Below, piece after piece: positions 27,681 through 36,535 of a stretch of 64,000 bases of DNA. Location of the stretch: assembly GCF_029201545.1 (NCBI RefSeq), contig NZ_CP104007.1:124001-188000 (forward strand). The letters are read 5' to 3'. Below the pieces are notes generated by a model. That model searched no databases, had not been told where the DNA came from, and worked only from the letters and a program-made list of their open reading frames with translations. How positions within the stretch are numbered: position 1 is the first letter of the stretch; every line of letters begins with the position of its first letter. A program made the position numbers and the translations under genes. This DNA is from Devosia sp. FJ2-5-3 (GTDB lineage: Bacteria > Pseudomonadota > Alphaproteobacteria > Rhizobiales > Devosiaceae).

Positions 27681-28523
27681 ATGGGCCTTCCTCTACGCTT
27701 TCCCCGCTCCGTTTCCGCCGTTTTGCGTGGCGCTGCACTCGGCTTGGCCGTTGTGGCCCTGGCTGCCTGCGCTACGGGGGGAGGCCTATATGGCGCCATT
27801 CCCGGCGACAACCGCCCCCACAAGGCCGTGGACAGGGCCCGCACCATGCCGGTTCAAGGCATCGACGTGGCGCGCTATCAGGAAAATGTCGACTTTCCCC
27901 GGGCCCGCAGCGCCGGCATCCAGTTCGTGTTCATGAAGGCGACCGAGGGCAAGGATTATATCGACCCCAATTTCCGGGTGAACTGGCAGCGCGCCCGCGA
28001 CGCCGGCATGCCGCGCGGGGCCTATCACTTCATGACCTGGTGCTCGCTGGCGTCGGAACAGGCGGCTTGGTTTACCCAGAACGTGCCGGCAGACCCCAGC
28101 GCACTGCCGCCTGTGCTCGACCTCGAGTGGAACAATCACTCCAGCTGCAAGGTTAAGCCGAGCCGCGCCGATGCGCTCGAAAAGATTCGCTACATGCTGG
28201 AGGCGATGGAGCGCCATACCGGCAAGCTGCCGATCATCTACACCGACATGAATTTCCACCGCGATATCATGGACGGCGAATATTTCCCCAATGCGTTCTG
28301 GCTGCGCTCGACCGCTGCCGAGCCGCATGAACGCTACGGCAATCGCCCCTGGACCTTCTGGCAGTATACCCAGACCGGCGTGGTTGCCGGCGTCAAGGGC
28401 GAGGTCGATCGCAACGTGTTCTACGGCAACCAGAATGACTGGCTGATGTTCCTCTCGACCGGCTGCGATCCCCGCGCCATTGCGGCGCTGGCCCCGACGG
28501 GGCGCTGCCAGTTCGCCAAATAG
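27681..28523 (+). CDS. GH25 lysozyme, predicted lipoprotein
   Basis: A glycoside hydrolase family 25 muramidase of 280 aa that cleaves the MurNAc-GlcNAc bond of peptidoglycan. The N-terminus is a lipoprotein signal with lipobox LAAC near residue 30. The catalytic domain has GIDVARYQENVDF, FMKATEGKDYIDPNF, the acidic pair in PPVLDLEWN, YTDMNFHRDI and WTFWQYTQTG. The start is uncertain: ATG 27681 gives a compact lipoprotein signal, while a TTG at 27639 has no ribosome binding site. TTAACCAT, a CtrA half-site sequence, lies in the promoter region near 27580. Confidence 0.88.
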   Translation: MGLPLRFPRSVSAVLRGAALGLAVVALAACATGGGLYGAIPGDNRPHKAVDRARTMPVQGIDVARYQENVDFPRARSAGIQFVFMKATEGKDYIDPNFRVNWQRARDAGMPRGAYHFMTWCSLASEQAAWFTQNVPADPSALPPVLDLEWNNHSSCKVKPSRADALEKIRYMLEAMERHTGKLPIIYTDMNFHRDIMDGEYFPNAFWLRSTAAEPHERYGNRPWTFWQYTQTGVVAGVKGEVDRNVFYGNQNDWLMFLSTGCDPRAIAALAPTGRCQFAK

Positions 28524-28537
28524 AGGGTCTGGGGGCC

Positions 28538-29167
28538 TCAGCCGCTCAACAGGCCGCTGGCCTTGATGCCATCGAAGATGAACTGGACGGCGAGGGCCGC
28601 AAGGAGAATGCCGATCACGCGGGACACCACCGAAAGGCCGGTGAGGCCCAAGAGGCGCTGGATCGGAATGGCGATGAGCAGGGTCAGCCAGGCGAGGAAC
28701 AGGATGACCACGATGGCGGCGAGAACCAGCCAGAATTCAAGGTCTGACTGAGCGCCCGTCGTAAGCAGGATGACGGCGCTGATGGCGCCGGGACCAGCCA
28801 TGAGCGGCATGGCCAGGGGAAACACGGAAATATCGTGGCTCTGCCGGGCCTCGATCTCTTCCTCGCTGGTGGTTCCCGTGCCGCCCGAATGGCGGGCAAA
28901 GACCATGTCGATGGCGATCAGGAGCAGCAAAATCCCACCGGCCGTGCGCAGGGCGGGGATGGTAATGCCGAAGCCATCGAGAATGAGTGTGCCGAGGACG
29001 GCGAAGAACAACAGGATTCCCAGCGCGACAAGAACGCCGCGCGTGGCGAAAACACGCCTCTGCGCGGGCGTATTGTCCTTGGTCAGGGCTGCGAAAATGA
29101 AGGCGATATCGGCAACGCCGACTGTCGCGAACAGCGTGGCAAAAGCCACAAGAAAAGAATTCATCAC
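28538..29167 (-). CDS. MarC family integral membrane protein
   Basis: A 209-aa protein with six hydrophobic segments, beginning with FLVAFATLFATVGVADIAFI, and with the AMPLMAGPGAISAVI segment typical of MarC (UPF0056). The family name comes from the mar locus, but no drug-efflux role is established and the function is unknown. It ends 15 bases from the convergent GH25 lysozyme gene. Confidence 0.9.
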   Translation of the reverse strand: MMNSFLVAFATLFATVGVADIAFIFAALTKDNTPAQRRVFATRGVLVALGILLFFAVLGTLILDGFGITIPALRTAGGILLLLIAIDMVFARHSGGTGTTSEEEIEARQSHDISVFPLAMPLMAGPGAISAVILLTTGAQSDLEFWLVLAAIVVILFLAWLTLLIAIPIQRLLGLTGLSVVSRVIGILLAALAVQFIFDGIKASGLLSG

Positions 29168-29231
29168 AACACCCGGCGCTCAATTGCCCTAGAGCACTAG
29201 GGCATTTGCGCGCCGAGGCCAAGGCCGGGCG

Positions 29232-30173
29232 TCAGGCGCGGCGCTTCTCGATGGCTTCCCAGATCAGGACGGCAATATCGGGACCGCCAAACCGCTTGAT
29301 CTCGCGAATGCCGGTGGGGGAGGTGACGTTGATCTCGGTGAGATAGTCGCCGATGACGTCGATGCCGACAAAGATCATGTCCCGCTCCTTGAGGGCCGGG
29401 GCGATGGTGGCGCAGATCTCGCGCTCGCGCGCGGTCAGCTCGGAGAGCTCGGGACGGCCGCCAACATGCATGTTGGAGCGGGCTTCGCCTTCGGCGGGGA
29501 TGCGGTTGAGGCCGGCCACCGGCTCGCCATCGATGATGATGATGCGCTTGTCGCCCTTGCGCACGTCCGGCAGATATTTCTGGACCATGAAGGGTTCGCG
29601 GAAGCTTTGCTCGAAGAGCTCGATCAGCGAATTGAGATTGTGATCGCCTTCCTGGATGAAGAAGACGCCGGCCCCGCCATTGCCGTAGAGCGGCTTGACG
29701 ATGATGTTGCCATGCTCCTTGCGGAAGGCGTGGATTTCAGAACGGTCGCGCGTCACCAGCGTCGGCGGCATCAGCTCGGGAAACTCGGTGACGAGGATTT
29801 TTTCGGGCGCATTGCGGACTGCGGCGGGCGGGTTCACCACCAAGGTCTTCGGATGCAGCCGCTCGAGAATGTGGCTGATGGTGATGTAGTTCATGTCGAA
29901 GGGCGGATCCTGGCGCATCAGCACCACGTCCTGGGTGGACAGATCTACCCGGCTGGCTTCGCCGAGGGCAAAATGCTGGCCTTTTTCGGCGTCGGTGACG
30001 GTGATGGGCTGGCAGAGGGCCGTCACCACATTGTCGCGCAGGGACAGCGTATCGGCCGTGTAGTGGAGCAGCTGATGGCCGCGGGCCTGGGCTTCGAGCA
30101 TCATGGCGAAGGTGGAATCGCCGCGCGGATTGATGGTTGAGACATGGTCCATCTGGACGGCGACTTTAAGCAT
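29232..30173 (-). CDS. gshB: Glutathione synthase
   Basis: Joins gamma-glutamylcysteine and glycine using ATP, the second step of glutathione synthesis. The 313-aa protein has the N-terminal substrate domain ([21 protein letters not shown]), the [12 protein letters not shown] motif, and the ATP-grasp fold with [16 protein letters not shown] and [13 protein letters not shown] near the C-terminus. It lies 31 bases downstream of yraN in the rsmI-yraN-gshB set. The ATG follows AAAGGGACACCT. Confidence 0.96.
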   Translation of the reverse strand: MLKVAVQMDHVSTINPRGDSTFAMMLEAQARGHQLLHYTADTLSLRDNVVTALCQPITVTDAEKGQHFALGEASRVDLSTQDVVLMRQDPPFDMNYITISHILERLHPKTLVVNPPAAVRNAPEKILVTEFPELMPPTLVTRDRSEIHAFRKEHGNIIVKPLYGNGGAGVFFIQEGDHNLNSLIELFEQSFREPFMVQKYLPDVRKGDKRIIIIDGEPVAGLNRIPAEGEARSNMHVGGRPELSELTAREREICATIAPALKERDMIFVGIDVIGDYLTEINVTSPTGIREIKRFGGPDIAVLIWEAIEKRRA

Positions 30174-30204
30174 AGGTGTCCCTTTTCACGATGGGCGGCC
30201 AGGA

Positions 30205-30591
30205 TCAGGCGCCCGCGTCGAATGCATTGATGAGATGGCGCGGCCAGCGGCCCGGTGCAAGGAAAATAACGTCGAACCGGCAGGACTTTTCCGCCTCGCG
30301 CGGATGGCGGGAAAGCCAGTGCTCGGCCGCCCGGACGATGCGGGCCGCGTTGACGGCCTCGAGCGCCTCACCTGCGCCGGCCGCGCTGAGGCGGGACTTT
30401 ACCTCGACAAAGATGATGGTGTTGCCGCGCTCGGCGATGAGGTCGATTTCGCCACCGGGGGTTTTGTAGCGCCGCTCGCGAATACGGTAGAGCTTTGCCT
30501 GCAGGAGCAAGGCGGCCAGCGCCTCGCTGCGCTGGCCATAGAGATTGGCTTTTTGCCTTTTATTCCCGGGCCTTGAGAGCGAGGGCGGCAT
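30205..30591 (-). CDS. yraN: YraN family (UPF0102) endonuclease-like protein
   Basis: A 128-aa protein with the restriction-endonuclease-like core of UPF0102: GQRSEALAALLL, RYKTPGGEIDLIAERGNTIIFVEVKSR, in which the D and E-x-K residues form a PD-(D/E)XK type site. The family is predicted to act on DNA, but no substrate is established. It overlaps the 3' end of rsmI by 32 bases on the same strand, which points to coupled translation; this gene order is conserved in alphaproteobacteria. Confidence 0.93.
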   Translation of the reverse strand: MPPSLSRPGNKRQKANLYGQRSEALAALLLQAKLYRIRERRYKTPGGEIDLIAERGNTIIFVEVKSRLSAAGAGEALEAVNAARIVRAAEHWLSRHPREAEKSCRFDVIFLAPGRWPRHLINAFDAGA

Positions 30592-31462
30592 CGTAGACCT
30601 CCTTGCGTTTCAAACCGTAGCGCTGGGCGATTTCGTCCACCGCGCTGCGCATGGGCTGGTCGGCCATGGCTGCTTCGAGAGCGGCCATCCAATCCTCGGC
30701 GGCGGGGGCGGTGGGTTCATCGGCACCGGCAAGGATGATGACGGCCTCGCCCTTGGTGTCTTCCGCGGCGAACTTTGCCGCGAGTTCGGAGAGCGTGCCT
30801 CGGAAGGTGCGCTCGAACCGCTTGGTCAGTTCCAGCGAGACACTGGCCTGACGCTCGCCAAAGGCTTCAGCCATGGCGGCAAGGCTATCGGCGAGGCGGC
30901 GGGGAGACTCGTAAAACACCAGTGTTTCACGTGAATCCGCCAGTTTCGCCAAGGCGTTAGCACGGGCGCCAGCCTTGTTGGGGAGGAAGCCGTGGAAAGC
31001 GAACGCATCGGTGGGCAGACCCGCAACCACCAGCGCCGAGAGCAGCGCCGAGGCACCGGGGATGGGAAAGACCGGCAGGCCGGCTTCGGCGAGGGCGCGA
31101 ATCAGCGGGAAGCCCGGATCGGAGAGGAGGGGGGTTCCGGCGTCGGAAATGAGCGCGATGGCCTCGCCGGCGGCAATGCGGGAGACGATCTCCTCGGCCC
31201 GGAAGCGCTCGTTATGTTCATGTAAAGCCTGGCGTTTTCCCTTGATGCCGTAGTGGTCAAGCAGGCGCGCCGAGGTGCGAGTATCTTCGCAGAGCACGAG
31301 GCTCGCCCTGGCCAGGGTTTCCAGGGCGCGAATGGTGATGTCGCGCAGATTGCCGATCGGGGTGGAGACCACATAGAGCCCGGCTGCCAGAGGCGGGGCG
31401 GGGAAGTCGGTGCCGGCGATGTAATAACGAGGGTCGGTCACTGTGCTCCGGGGGTTCGGCAA
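30560..31462 (-). CDS. rsmI: 16S rRNA (cytidine(1402)-2'-O)-methyltransferase RsmI
   Basis: Methylates the 2'-hydroxyl of C1402 in 16S rRNA using SAM, with RsmH making m4Cm1402. The 300-aa protein has the class III (tetrapyrrole methylase-like) fold: GLYVVSTPIGNLRDITIRAL at the N-terminus, LCEDTRTSARLLDHYGI, ALISDAGTPLLSDPG and FPIPGASALLSAL. It is divergent from the lipoprotein gene with a 32-base gap. A parS-like site lies inside the gene. Confidence 0.96.
   Translation of the reverse strand: MPNPRSTVTDPRYYIAGTDFPAPPLAAGLYVVSTPIGNLRDITIRALETLARASLVLCEDTRTSARLLDHYGIKGKRQALHEHNERFRAEEIVSRIAAGEAIALISDAGTPLLSDPGFPLIRALAEAGLPVFPIPGASALLSALVVAGLPTDAFAFHGFLPNKAGARANALAKLADSRETLVFYESPRRLADSLAAMAEAFGERQASVSLELTKRFERTFRGTLSELAAKFAAEDTKGEAVIILAGADEPTAPAAEDWMAALEAAMADQPMRSAVDEIAQRYGLKRKEVYDAALALKARE
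30924..30937 (+). other. parS-like site 5 (inside rsmI)
   Basis: GTTTCACGTGAATC, preceded by T, identical over 14 bases to sites 1, 2, 6 and 8. In coding sequence. Confidence 0.6.
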
Positions 31463-31494
31463 GGCTCAGCATTGATTAACCTGAATGGAGGACA

Positions 31495-32790
31495 ATGTTA
31501 ACGGACTGTGATCATTTCGAACCCGAGAAGGCGAATTTGCACCACTTCCGTCACACCAGACGCGGCGCCCTTGCCCTCATCGCTTCGGGCCTGCTCACCG
31601 CCTGTGCGCCCGGTACGCTGCAATGGGGATCGCGCACGCTTGGTTGGCCGGAGGGCGGATCTGGTGCGGGGCAGGGCAATGTGGCCGGCCAGACCCTGCA
31701 GCCTGCACCTGCACAGGGCATAATGGGGTCGGGGCGTACGGAAGTGTTCGGGCGCGGACCGGTGCCAGTGGCGATGCTGATGCCGCTCTCGGGTGATGCG
31801 GCGCTGGCGCAGGTGGGCGTATCGCTCGCCAATGCGGCCAAGCTCGCAATCGGCTTTATCGAAGCCAATCCCAATATCGGAGAGAATATCACCATCACGC
31901 TGCACGACAGCGGCAGCGGCGCGGCGGGCGCGACCAGTGCAGCCAGTGCCGCGGTGCAGGCCGGGGCGAAACTGATCCTGGGACCCGTCAGCGCCGACCA
32001 GGTGAGTGCGGCCGGCGCGGTGGCGCGGGCGGCGGGGATAAAACTCATCGGCTTTGCCAATAATCCATCCGTGGCCGGGCAGGGGGTGTTTCTGCTCTCG
32101 GTGCTGCCGGACATGGAGATGAAGCGGGCCATAGGCTATTTGAAGGCCGATGGGCGGCGCGGACTCGCCGGGATTTTTCCGGCAACGCCCTATGGCGAGG
32201 CGCTGGCCACCGCTTTCCGGCAGCAGGCGATCGCGGCCGGGTTTTCGCCAAGTGCGGTCTACATGTTCTCCGATGCCAGCGAGGCCGCGCAGATTGCGGC
32301 CCAGGCCAAGCCGCTGATCGACAGGAACGCCATCGACGCGATCTTCCTGCCCGAACGCACCAGCGCGCCGGCCTTCGCTGCTGCCTTGGCCCAGGCGGGT
32401 GCCGTCGCTGGCGAGTTCCTGCAGATCGTGGGGTCGGCCGATTGGGCGGGAGATGCCGCTATCCTTTCAGCGCCCGGTTTGCAGGGGGCGATTTATCCGG
32501 CGGTGGACGAGGCCGGCTACACCGCCATTGCTGGGGACTATGCCGCGCGATTTGGTGGCCGCCCGCATCAGCTGGCGACGCTGGCTTATACCGCCGTCAT
32601 TCTCGCCAATGTGAACCGGCTGTCCCTGGCGACACCGCCCTATGATACGACGCTGCTGACCGCGCCCGGTGGCTACAATGGAAGGGACGGGCAATTCCGG
32701 TTCCTCGCCAATGGAAGGGCGGAATATGCGCTGGCGCTCCGAAAGGTGCAGGCGGGTGGGGTGGTGGCCGTGGATGGGGCGAAGATTTAG
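31495..32790 (+). CDS. Penicillin-binding protein activator, LpoA/LppC-type lipoprotein
   Basis: A 431-aa predicted lipoprotein: an N-terminal signal with lipobox LLTAC, a short linker, then a periplasmic-binding-protein (type 1) fold with PVAMLMPLSGDAALAQVG and LILGPVSADQVSAAG. In enterobacteria LpoA activates PBP1A at the outer membrane; alphaproteobacterial relatives of this shape are annotated the same way, but the activity is unproven. The ATG at 31495 follows GGAGGAC. Divergence from rsmI-yraN-gshB is the conserved arrangement. Confidence 0.88.
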   Translation: MLTDCDHFEPEKANLHHFRHTRRGALALIASGLLTACAPGTLQWGSRTLGWPEGGSGAGQGNVAGQTLQPAPAQGIMGSGRTEVFGRGPVPVAMLMPLSGDAALAQVGVSLANAAKLAIGFIEANPNIGENITITLHDSGSGAAGATSAASAAVQAGAKLILGPVSADQVSAAGAVARAAGIKLIGFANNPSVAGQGVFLLSVLPDMEMKRAIGYLKADGRRGLAGIFPATPYGEALATAFRQQAIAAGFSPSAVYMFSDASEAAQIAAQAKPLIDRNAIDAIFLPERTSAPAFAAALAQAGAVAGEFLQIVGSADWAGDAAILSAPGLQGAIYPAVDEAGYTAIAGDYAARFGGRPHQLATLAYTAVILANVNRLSLATPPYDTTLLTAPGGYNGRDGQFRFLANGRAEYALALRKVQAGGVVAVDGAKI

Positions 32791-32839
32791 GTTTTTGGGA
32801 TTTTTTGGGAGGTGAGGCCGAGACCTCATTGTGGTGCTT

Positions 32840-32924
32840 CCCTCGGGCTCGACCCGAGGGTCCGTTCGGCGGCCCATTGTTGGGATCTCGCGTGGGATAG
32901 TGGCCCTCGGGTCAGGCCCGAGGG
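32840..32924. repeat. Family A paired-hairpin repeat, copy 2
   Basis: Units at 32840-32860 (loop CTCGA) and 32904-32924 (loop TCAGG), arms CCCTCGGG/CCCGAGGG, in inverted orientation. It lies between the lipoprotein gene and grpE. Confidence 0.85.
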
Positions 32925-32951
32925 AAGCGGGCCGGTGGATTTTTGGCAGAG

Positions 32952-32988
32952 CCCCCCACCTGGCCTCCCCCTGAGGAGGGGAAGGGAC
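32952..32988. repeat. Family C hairpin unit, single
   Basis: CCCCCCACCTGGCCTCCCC, short loop, GGGGAAGGGA, just after the family A pair. Confidence 0.7.
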
Positions 32989-33020
32989 GATGGGGCCGAG
33001 ACATAAGTGACCTAACAAAA

Positions 33021-33048
33021 AAAAATCCCCGCCGGAGCGGGGATTTTT
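33021..33048 (-). terminator. Rho-independent terminator, grpE (bidirectional)
   Basis: AAAAATCCCCGC and GCGGGGATTTTT pair perfectly over 12 bases around CGGA, with A/T runs on both sides, so it works as a terminator from either strand. It lies 21 bases after the grpE stop codon. Confidence 0.88.
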
Positions 33049-33069
33049 GTTTTGGACTGGGCGTCTAAA

Positions 33070-33663
33070 TCAGGCGCTCTTGTCGATGGTTTCGCCATTG
33101 GCTGTCGGGGGCGTGGCAGGGCCGCCCTTGGCGACGCCGACCATGGCGGGGCGGAGGACGCGTTCGCCGATGGCAAAGCCTTCCTGGACCACCTGGACCA
33201 CCGTGCCCTCGGGCACTTCGGTGTTCGGCACTTCGAACATGGCCTGGTGCCTGTGCGGATCGAATTTCTGGCCGGCGGCCTCGATCTGCTTGACGCCATG
33301 CTTGGCGAGGAGGCGCTGGGTTTCGCGCTCGGCCAGCTCGATGCCTTCGATGAGGCTCTTGAGCGTGCCGGAGGCCGCTGCGCGTTCGTCCGCCGGGATG
33401 ACCAGCAGGGCACGGCCCAGGGCGTCGGTGGCGGAGAGCATGTCGCGGGCAAAACCGGCGATGGCATAGGTGCGGGTATCGGCAACGTCGCGCTCGGTGC
33501 GCTTGCGCAGATTTTCCATTTCGGCAACCGACCGCAGCAGGCGGTCGCGCAGCTCGGCATTTTCGGCCTGCAGGGCTTCGATGGGATCGACCTCCGAAAC
33601 GGTTTCGGGGGCGAGATTTTCAATGTCCGGCGTTTCGCCTGGCGTGGCGTTTTCGTCGCTCAT
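33070..33663 (-). CDS. grpE: Nucleotide exchange factor GrpE
   Basis: Drives ADP release from DnaK in the chaperone cycle. The 197-aa protein has an acidic disordered N-terminus, a long dimerising coiled coil ([32 protein letters not shown] region, residues 30-60), and the C-terminal beta domain ([41 protein letters not shown]). The ATG at 33663 has GGAGATGAG before it; a longer frame upstream to 33729 lacks support. It follows hrcA by 100 bases. Confidence 0.96.
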   Translation of the reverse strand: MSDENATPGETPDIENLAPETVSEVDPIEALQAENAELRDRLLRSVAEMENLRKRTERDVADTRTYAIAGFARDMLSATDALGRALLVIPADERAAASGTLKSLIEGIELAERETQRLLAKHGVKQIEAAGQKFDPHRHQAMFEVPNTEVPEGTVVQVVQEGFAIGERVLRPAMVGVAKGGPATPPTANGETIDKSA

Positions 33664-33763
33664 CTCATCTCCATGGGCGCTGTAAGAGTTTTCTGCCCCG
33701 CATATCGGCCAAGGCGGCAGGTTTTTCAATAGCGTGGCTGGCTTTCCGACCCCTGCGGGCCGA

Positions 33764-34843
33764 TTAGCCGCGCTTTGTCGCCATCAACCTTGTGACAACA
33801 TTGGCGGTGTAGTCGACCACTGGCACGATACGGGCATAATTGAGCCTTGTCGGACCGATGACGCCCAGCACGCCCACCACCTTGTCATTGGCATCCTTAT
33901 AGGGCGAGAGAATCACCGAGGAGCCGGAGAGGGAAAACAGCTTGTTCTCCGAGCCGATGAAAATGCGCACCCCCTGCGCCTTTTCGGCGTCGCCCAGGAG
34001 TTCGAGCAGCCCATCCTTGCTTTCGAGTTCGTCGAAAAGCTGGCGCATGCGCGAGAGGTCCTCGCTGGCCATGCTGTCATTGATGAGATTGCCACGGCCA
34101 CGCACGATGACGGTAGGCGCGCTGACCCCGCTCTGCTTGCCCAGGGTGGCAATGCCCGCATCGACGAGCTTCTGGGTCAATTCATCGAGCTCGGCGCGCT
34201 GTTCCTGCCGGCGCTCTGTCAAGATTTTCTGGGCTTCGGCAAGGGTGCGGCCGACGACATAATTGGCGAGGTAATTGCTGGCCTGGGTGAGGGCCGCGGC
34301 GGTAAAGCCGGGCGGCAGTTCCATGATGCGGTTTTCGACCTGGCCATCATCGCCGACGAGCACAGCCATGGCGCGGCTCTGGTCGAGACGGACGAATTCG
34401 ATATGGCGCAGCACCATGTCGGCCTTGGTGGCGATGACGACGCCGGCGCCGTGGCTGAGCCCGGACAACAGGGACGAGGCTTCGGTGAGCAGGTCTTCCA
34501 CCTGGCCGCGCCCCGAACTGCCCTCGATATGCCGGGCGATCTGATTGCGCTCGGCCTCGTCGACAGCGCCGACTTCGAGCATGGCATCGACGAAAAAGCG
34601 CAGGCCCAGCTGCGTCGGGGCGCGGCCGGCCGATGTGTGGGGCGCCGCGATCAGCCCGAGATCTTCGAGATCGGCCATGACATTGCGCACCGAGGCCGGC
34701 GACAGCTCGACCTGCAACAGGCGGCTGAGATCGCGCGAACCGACGGGCAGGCCGGTGTCGAGATAGCGTTCGACCAGCCTCCGGAAAATATCCTGACTGC
34801 GGGCATTGAGCGCGCTGAGGAAATCTTCTGACGGCTGAACCAT
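33764..34843 (-). CDS. hrcA: Heat-inducible transcription repressor HrcA
   Basis: A 359-aa repressor that in other bacteria binds the CIRCE inverted repeat and is tuned by GroEL. It has an N-terminal winged helix ([24 protein letters not shown]), the [29 protein letters not shown] segment with residues 61-90 (named by position), and a C-terminal GAF-like dimer domain ending in [17 protein letters not shown]. No CIRCE element is seen in this window, so its targets, probably groESL, lie elsewhere. It is divergent from rph and cotranscribed with grpE. Confidence 0.95.
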   Translation of the reverse strand: MVQPSEDFLSALNARSQDIFRRLVERYLDTGLPVGSRDLSRLLQVELSPASVRNVMADLEDLGLIAAPHTSAGRAPTQLGLRFFVDAMLEVGAVDEAERNQIARHIEGSSGRGQVEDLLTEASSLLSGLSHGAGVVIATKADMVLRHIEFVRLDQSRAMAVLVGDDGQVENRIMELPPGFTAAALTQASNYLANYVVGRTLAEAQKILTERRQEQRAELDELTQKLVDAGIATLGKQSGVSAPTVIVRGRGNLINDSMASEDLSRMRQLFDELESKDGLLELLGDAEKAQGVRIFIGSENKLFSLSGSSVILSPYKDANDKVVGVLGVIGPTRLNYARIVPVVDYTANVVTRLMATKRG

Positions 34844-34880
34844 GGTTTTTTACTCAAATTTTCGGCTTTAACCTTGCGCT

Positions 34881-34912
34881 CTTATTTAAGCGGAACGGGC
34901 CTTGTCGCCAAG
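34881..34912 (-). promoter_or_regulatory. Candidate RpoH promoter before hrcA
   Basis: On the minus strand CTTG, 18 bases, CTTAAATAAG, against the alphaproteobacterial heat-shock consensus CTTG-N17-19-CYTATNTNNG: one mismatch in the -10 part. It lies 38 bases upstream of the hrcA start. Confidence 0.5.
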
Positions 34913-34944
34913 CGCCCGACGCTTGTCGCGCGTCGCGATGAAGG

Positions 34945-34959
34945 TTAAGAGGCGGTTAA
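34945..34959. promoter_or_regulatory. Candidate CtrA site before rph
   Basis: TTAA-GAGGCGG-TTAA fits TTAA-N7-TTAA, the binding site of the cell-cycle regulator CtrA in alphaproteobacteria. It lies 30 bases before the rph start codon. This is a single short motif in a GC-rich genome, where it is not expected often. Confidence 0.35.
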
Positions 34960-34989
34960 GGACTATTTGCCAGAGATTTTGAGGTGCCC

Positions 34990-35706
34990 ATGCGGCCATC
35001 CGGACGTGCCCCCGACCAAATGCGGGCCGTAACCATAGAGCGCAATGTGGCCATGAAGGCTGAAGGGTCATGCCTGATTGCCTTCGGTAACACAAAGGTG
35101 TTGTGCACCGCTTCGGTCGAAACCAGCCTTCCGGGCTGGCTGCGCGGCAAGGGCCAGGGCTGGGTCACCGCCGAATATGGCATGCTGCCCCGCGCCACCG
35201 GCAGCCGCACGCGTCGCGAGGCGACCGCCGGCAAGCAGACCGGGCGTACCCAGGAAATCCAGCGCCTGATCGGCCGTTCGCTTCGCGCCGTGGTCGATCT
35301 CACCCTTTTGGGCGAGGCGCAGATCACGCTCGACTGCGACGTGCTGGAGGCCGATGGCGGCACCCGCACCGCCTCGATCACCGGCGCCTATATCGCCCTG
35401 GTCGACGCCATTCGCTGGATGGAAGAACGCAAGCTGACCAAGGGCCAGGCGCTCAAGGATAGCGTGGCTGCGGTTTCCTGCGGTATTTATCGCGGCGCGC
35501 CGGTGCTGGACCTCGATTATCTCGAGGATGTCGAAGCCGAGACTGACGCCAATTTCGTCATGACCGGCTCGGGCAAATTCGTCGAGATTCAGGGCACCGC
35601 CGAGGGCGCGCCGTTTGATCGGGCCGAGCTCGAGGCGCTGATGGACCTTGCCGGCAAGGGCATTGGCGAATTGAGCCTGCTGCAACAGGCGGCACTCAAT
35701 CCATGA
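34990..35706 (+). CDS. rph: Ribonuclease PH
   Basis: A phosphorolytic 3'-5' exoribonuclease that trims tRNA precursors, 238 aa. Signatures are the N-terminal [41 protein letters not shown] and [25 protein letters not shown] (positions about 91-115). The ATG at 34990 has GAGG five bases ahead; a GTG two codons earlier overlaps that site. The stop codon overlaps the next ATG as ATGA. First gene of rph-orf63-rdgB-hemW. Confidence 0.96.
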   Translation: MRPSGRAPDQMRAVTIERNVAMKAEGSCLIAFGNTKVLCTASVETSLPGWLRGKGQGWVTAEYGMLPRATGSRTRREATAGKQTGRTQEIQRLIGRSLRAVVDLTLLGEAQITLDCDVLEADGGTRTASITGAYIALVDAIRWMEERKLTKGQALKDSVAAVSCGIYRGAPVLDLDYLEDVEAETDANFVMTGSGKFVEIQGTAEGAPFDRAELEALMDLAGKGIGELSLLQQAALNP

Positions 35707-35894
35707 ATTTGCCACGGGATATATTGGCCGCCCTGTCCAATCGTGCCGCCGGCGCAGGCCGCAGCGCCGCTGGGCGCCCGCAGGCTCAGGCGGCCGTGGC
35801 TCCCGAGGTCGCGCCCGATTGCGCCATCTGGAATGACATTGTGCGCGCGCTCGACCTTGGGTGTGGCGCCGAAAAGAACGGAAGCGCCAAATGA
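35703..35894 (+). CDS. 63-aa ORF translationally coupled between rph and rdgB
   Basis: The frame starts with the ATG overlapping the rph stop (ATGA at 35703) and ends with a TGA overlapping the rdgB ATG (ATGA at 35891). Two stop-start overlaps in a row strongly suggest that the frame is translated and not a random gap. The protein is Ala-rich with a short tail ([20 protein letters not shown]). No domain is recognised. It could be a real microprotein or mainly a ribosome bridge that couples rdgB translation to rph. Confidence 0.6.
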   Translation: MNLPRDILAALSNRAAGAGRSAAGRPQAQAAVAPEVAPDCAIWNDIVRALDLGCGAEKNGSAK

Positions 35895-36535
35895 GCACTC
35901 TCCCCCGCCTGCGCCGCGGCGACCGCCTGGTCATCGCCACCCATAATGCGGGCAAGCTCAAGGAGTTTCGTGAGCTGTTCGAGCCGTTTGGGCTTGAGCT
36001 GGTATCGGCCGGCGAGCTTGGCCTGCCCGAGCCGGAAGAAACCGGCACGACTTTTGCCGAAAATGCCCGCACCAAGGCGCATGCGGCGGCCAAGGGCGCC
36101 AATATGCTGGCGCTCTCGGATGATTCGGGGATTTGCGTCGATGCGCTGGATGGCCAGCCGGGCGTCTACACGGCCGACTGGGCCGGCGTGCCGCGCGATT
36201 TCGGCAAGGCCATGCAGCGGGTGGAAGACGAATTGCAGGCCAAGGGGGCAACCAGCCCCGACCAGCGCCGCGCCGCCTTCAACGCCACGCTGTGCCTCGC
36301 CCATCCCGACGGGCGCGACGTGATCTATGTCGGCACTTGCCCGGGCACGCTGATCTGGCCGCCCCGCGGCACCCAGGGCCATGGGTATGACCCGATGTTC
36401 ATGCCCGACGGGCACAACATCACCTTCGGCGAGATGGCTGCCGAGGCAAAGCATTCCTGGTCGCCGGGAGAGCAGGGTCTTTCCCACCGCGCCCGCGCCT
36501 TTGCCCAATTCGTGGAGAACCAGATTGAGCGCTAA
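35891..36535 (+). CDS. rdgB: Non-canonical purine NTP pyrophosphatase (RdgB/HAM1)
   Basis: Hydrolyses ITP, dITP and XTP to monophosphates, keeping deaminated purines out of nucleic acids. The 214-aa protein has [17 protein letters not shown] at the N-terminus, [15 protein letters not shown] with the catalytic Asp pair, and [10 protein letters not shown] and SHRARAF near the C-terminus. The ATG at 35891 is coupled to the 63-aa ORF. Its end overlaps the hemW start region. Confidence 0.96.
   Translation: MSTLPRLRRGDRLVIATHNAGKLKEFRELFEPFGLELVSAGELGLPEPEETGTTFAENARTKAHAAAKGANMLALSDDSGICVDALDGQPGVYTADWAGVPRDFGKAMQRVEDELQAKGATSPDQRRAAFNATLCLAHPDGRDVIYVGTCPGTLIWPPRGTQGHGYDPMFMPDGHNITFGEMAAEAKHSWSPGEQGLSHRARAFAQFVENQIER

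Noticed and set aside
34844..34989. CIRCE operator for HrcA
   Set aside because: No TTAGCACTC-N9-GAGTGCTAA or near form is present in this gap or before dnaK.
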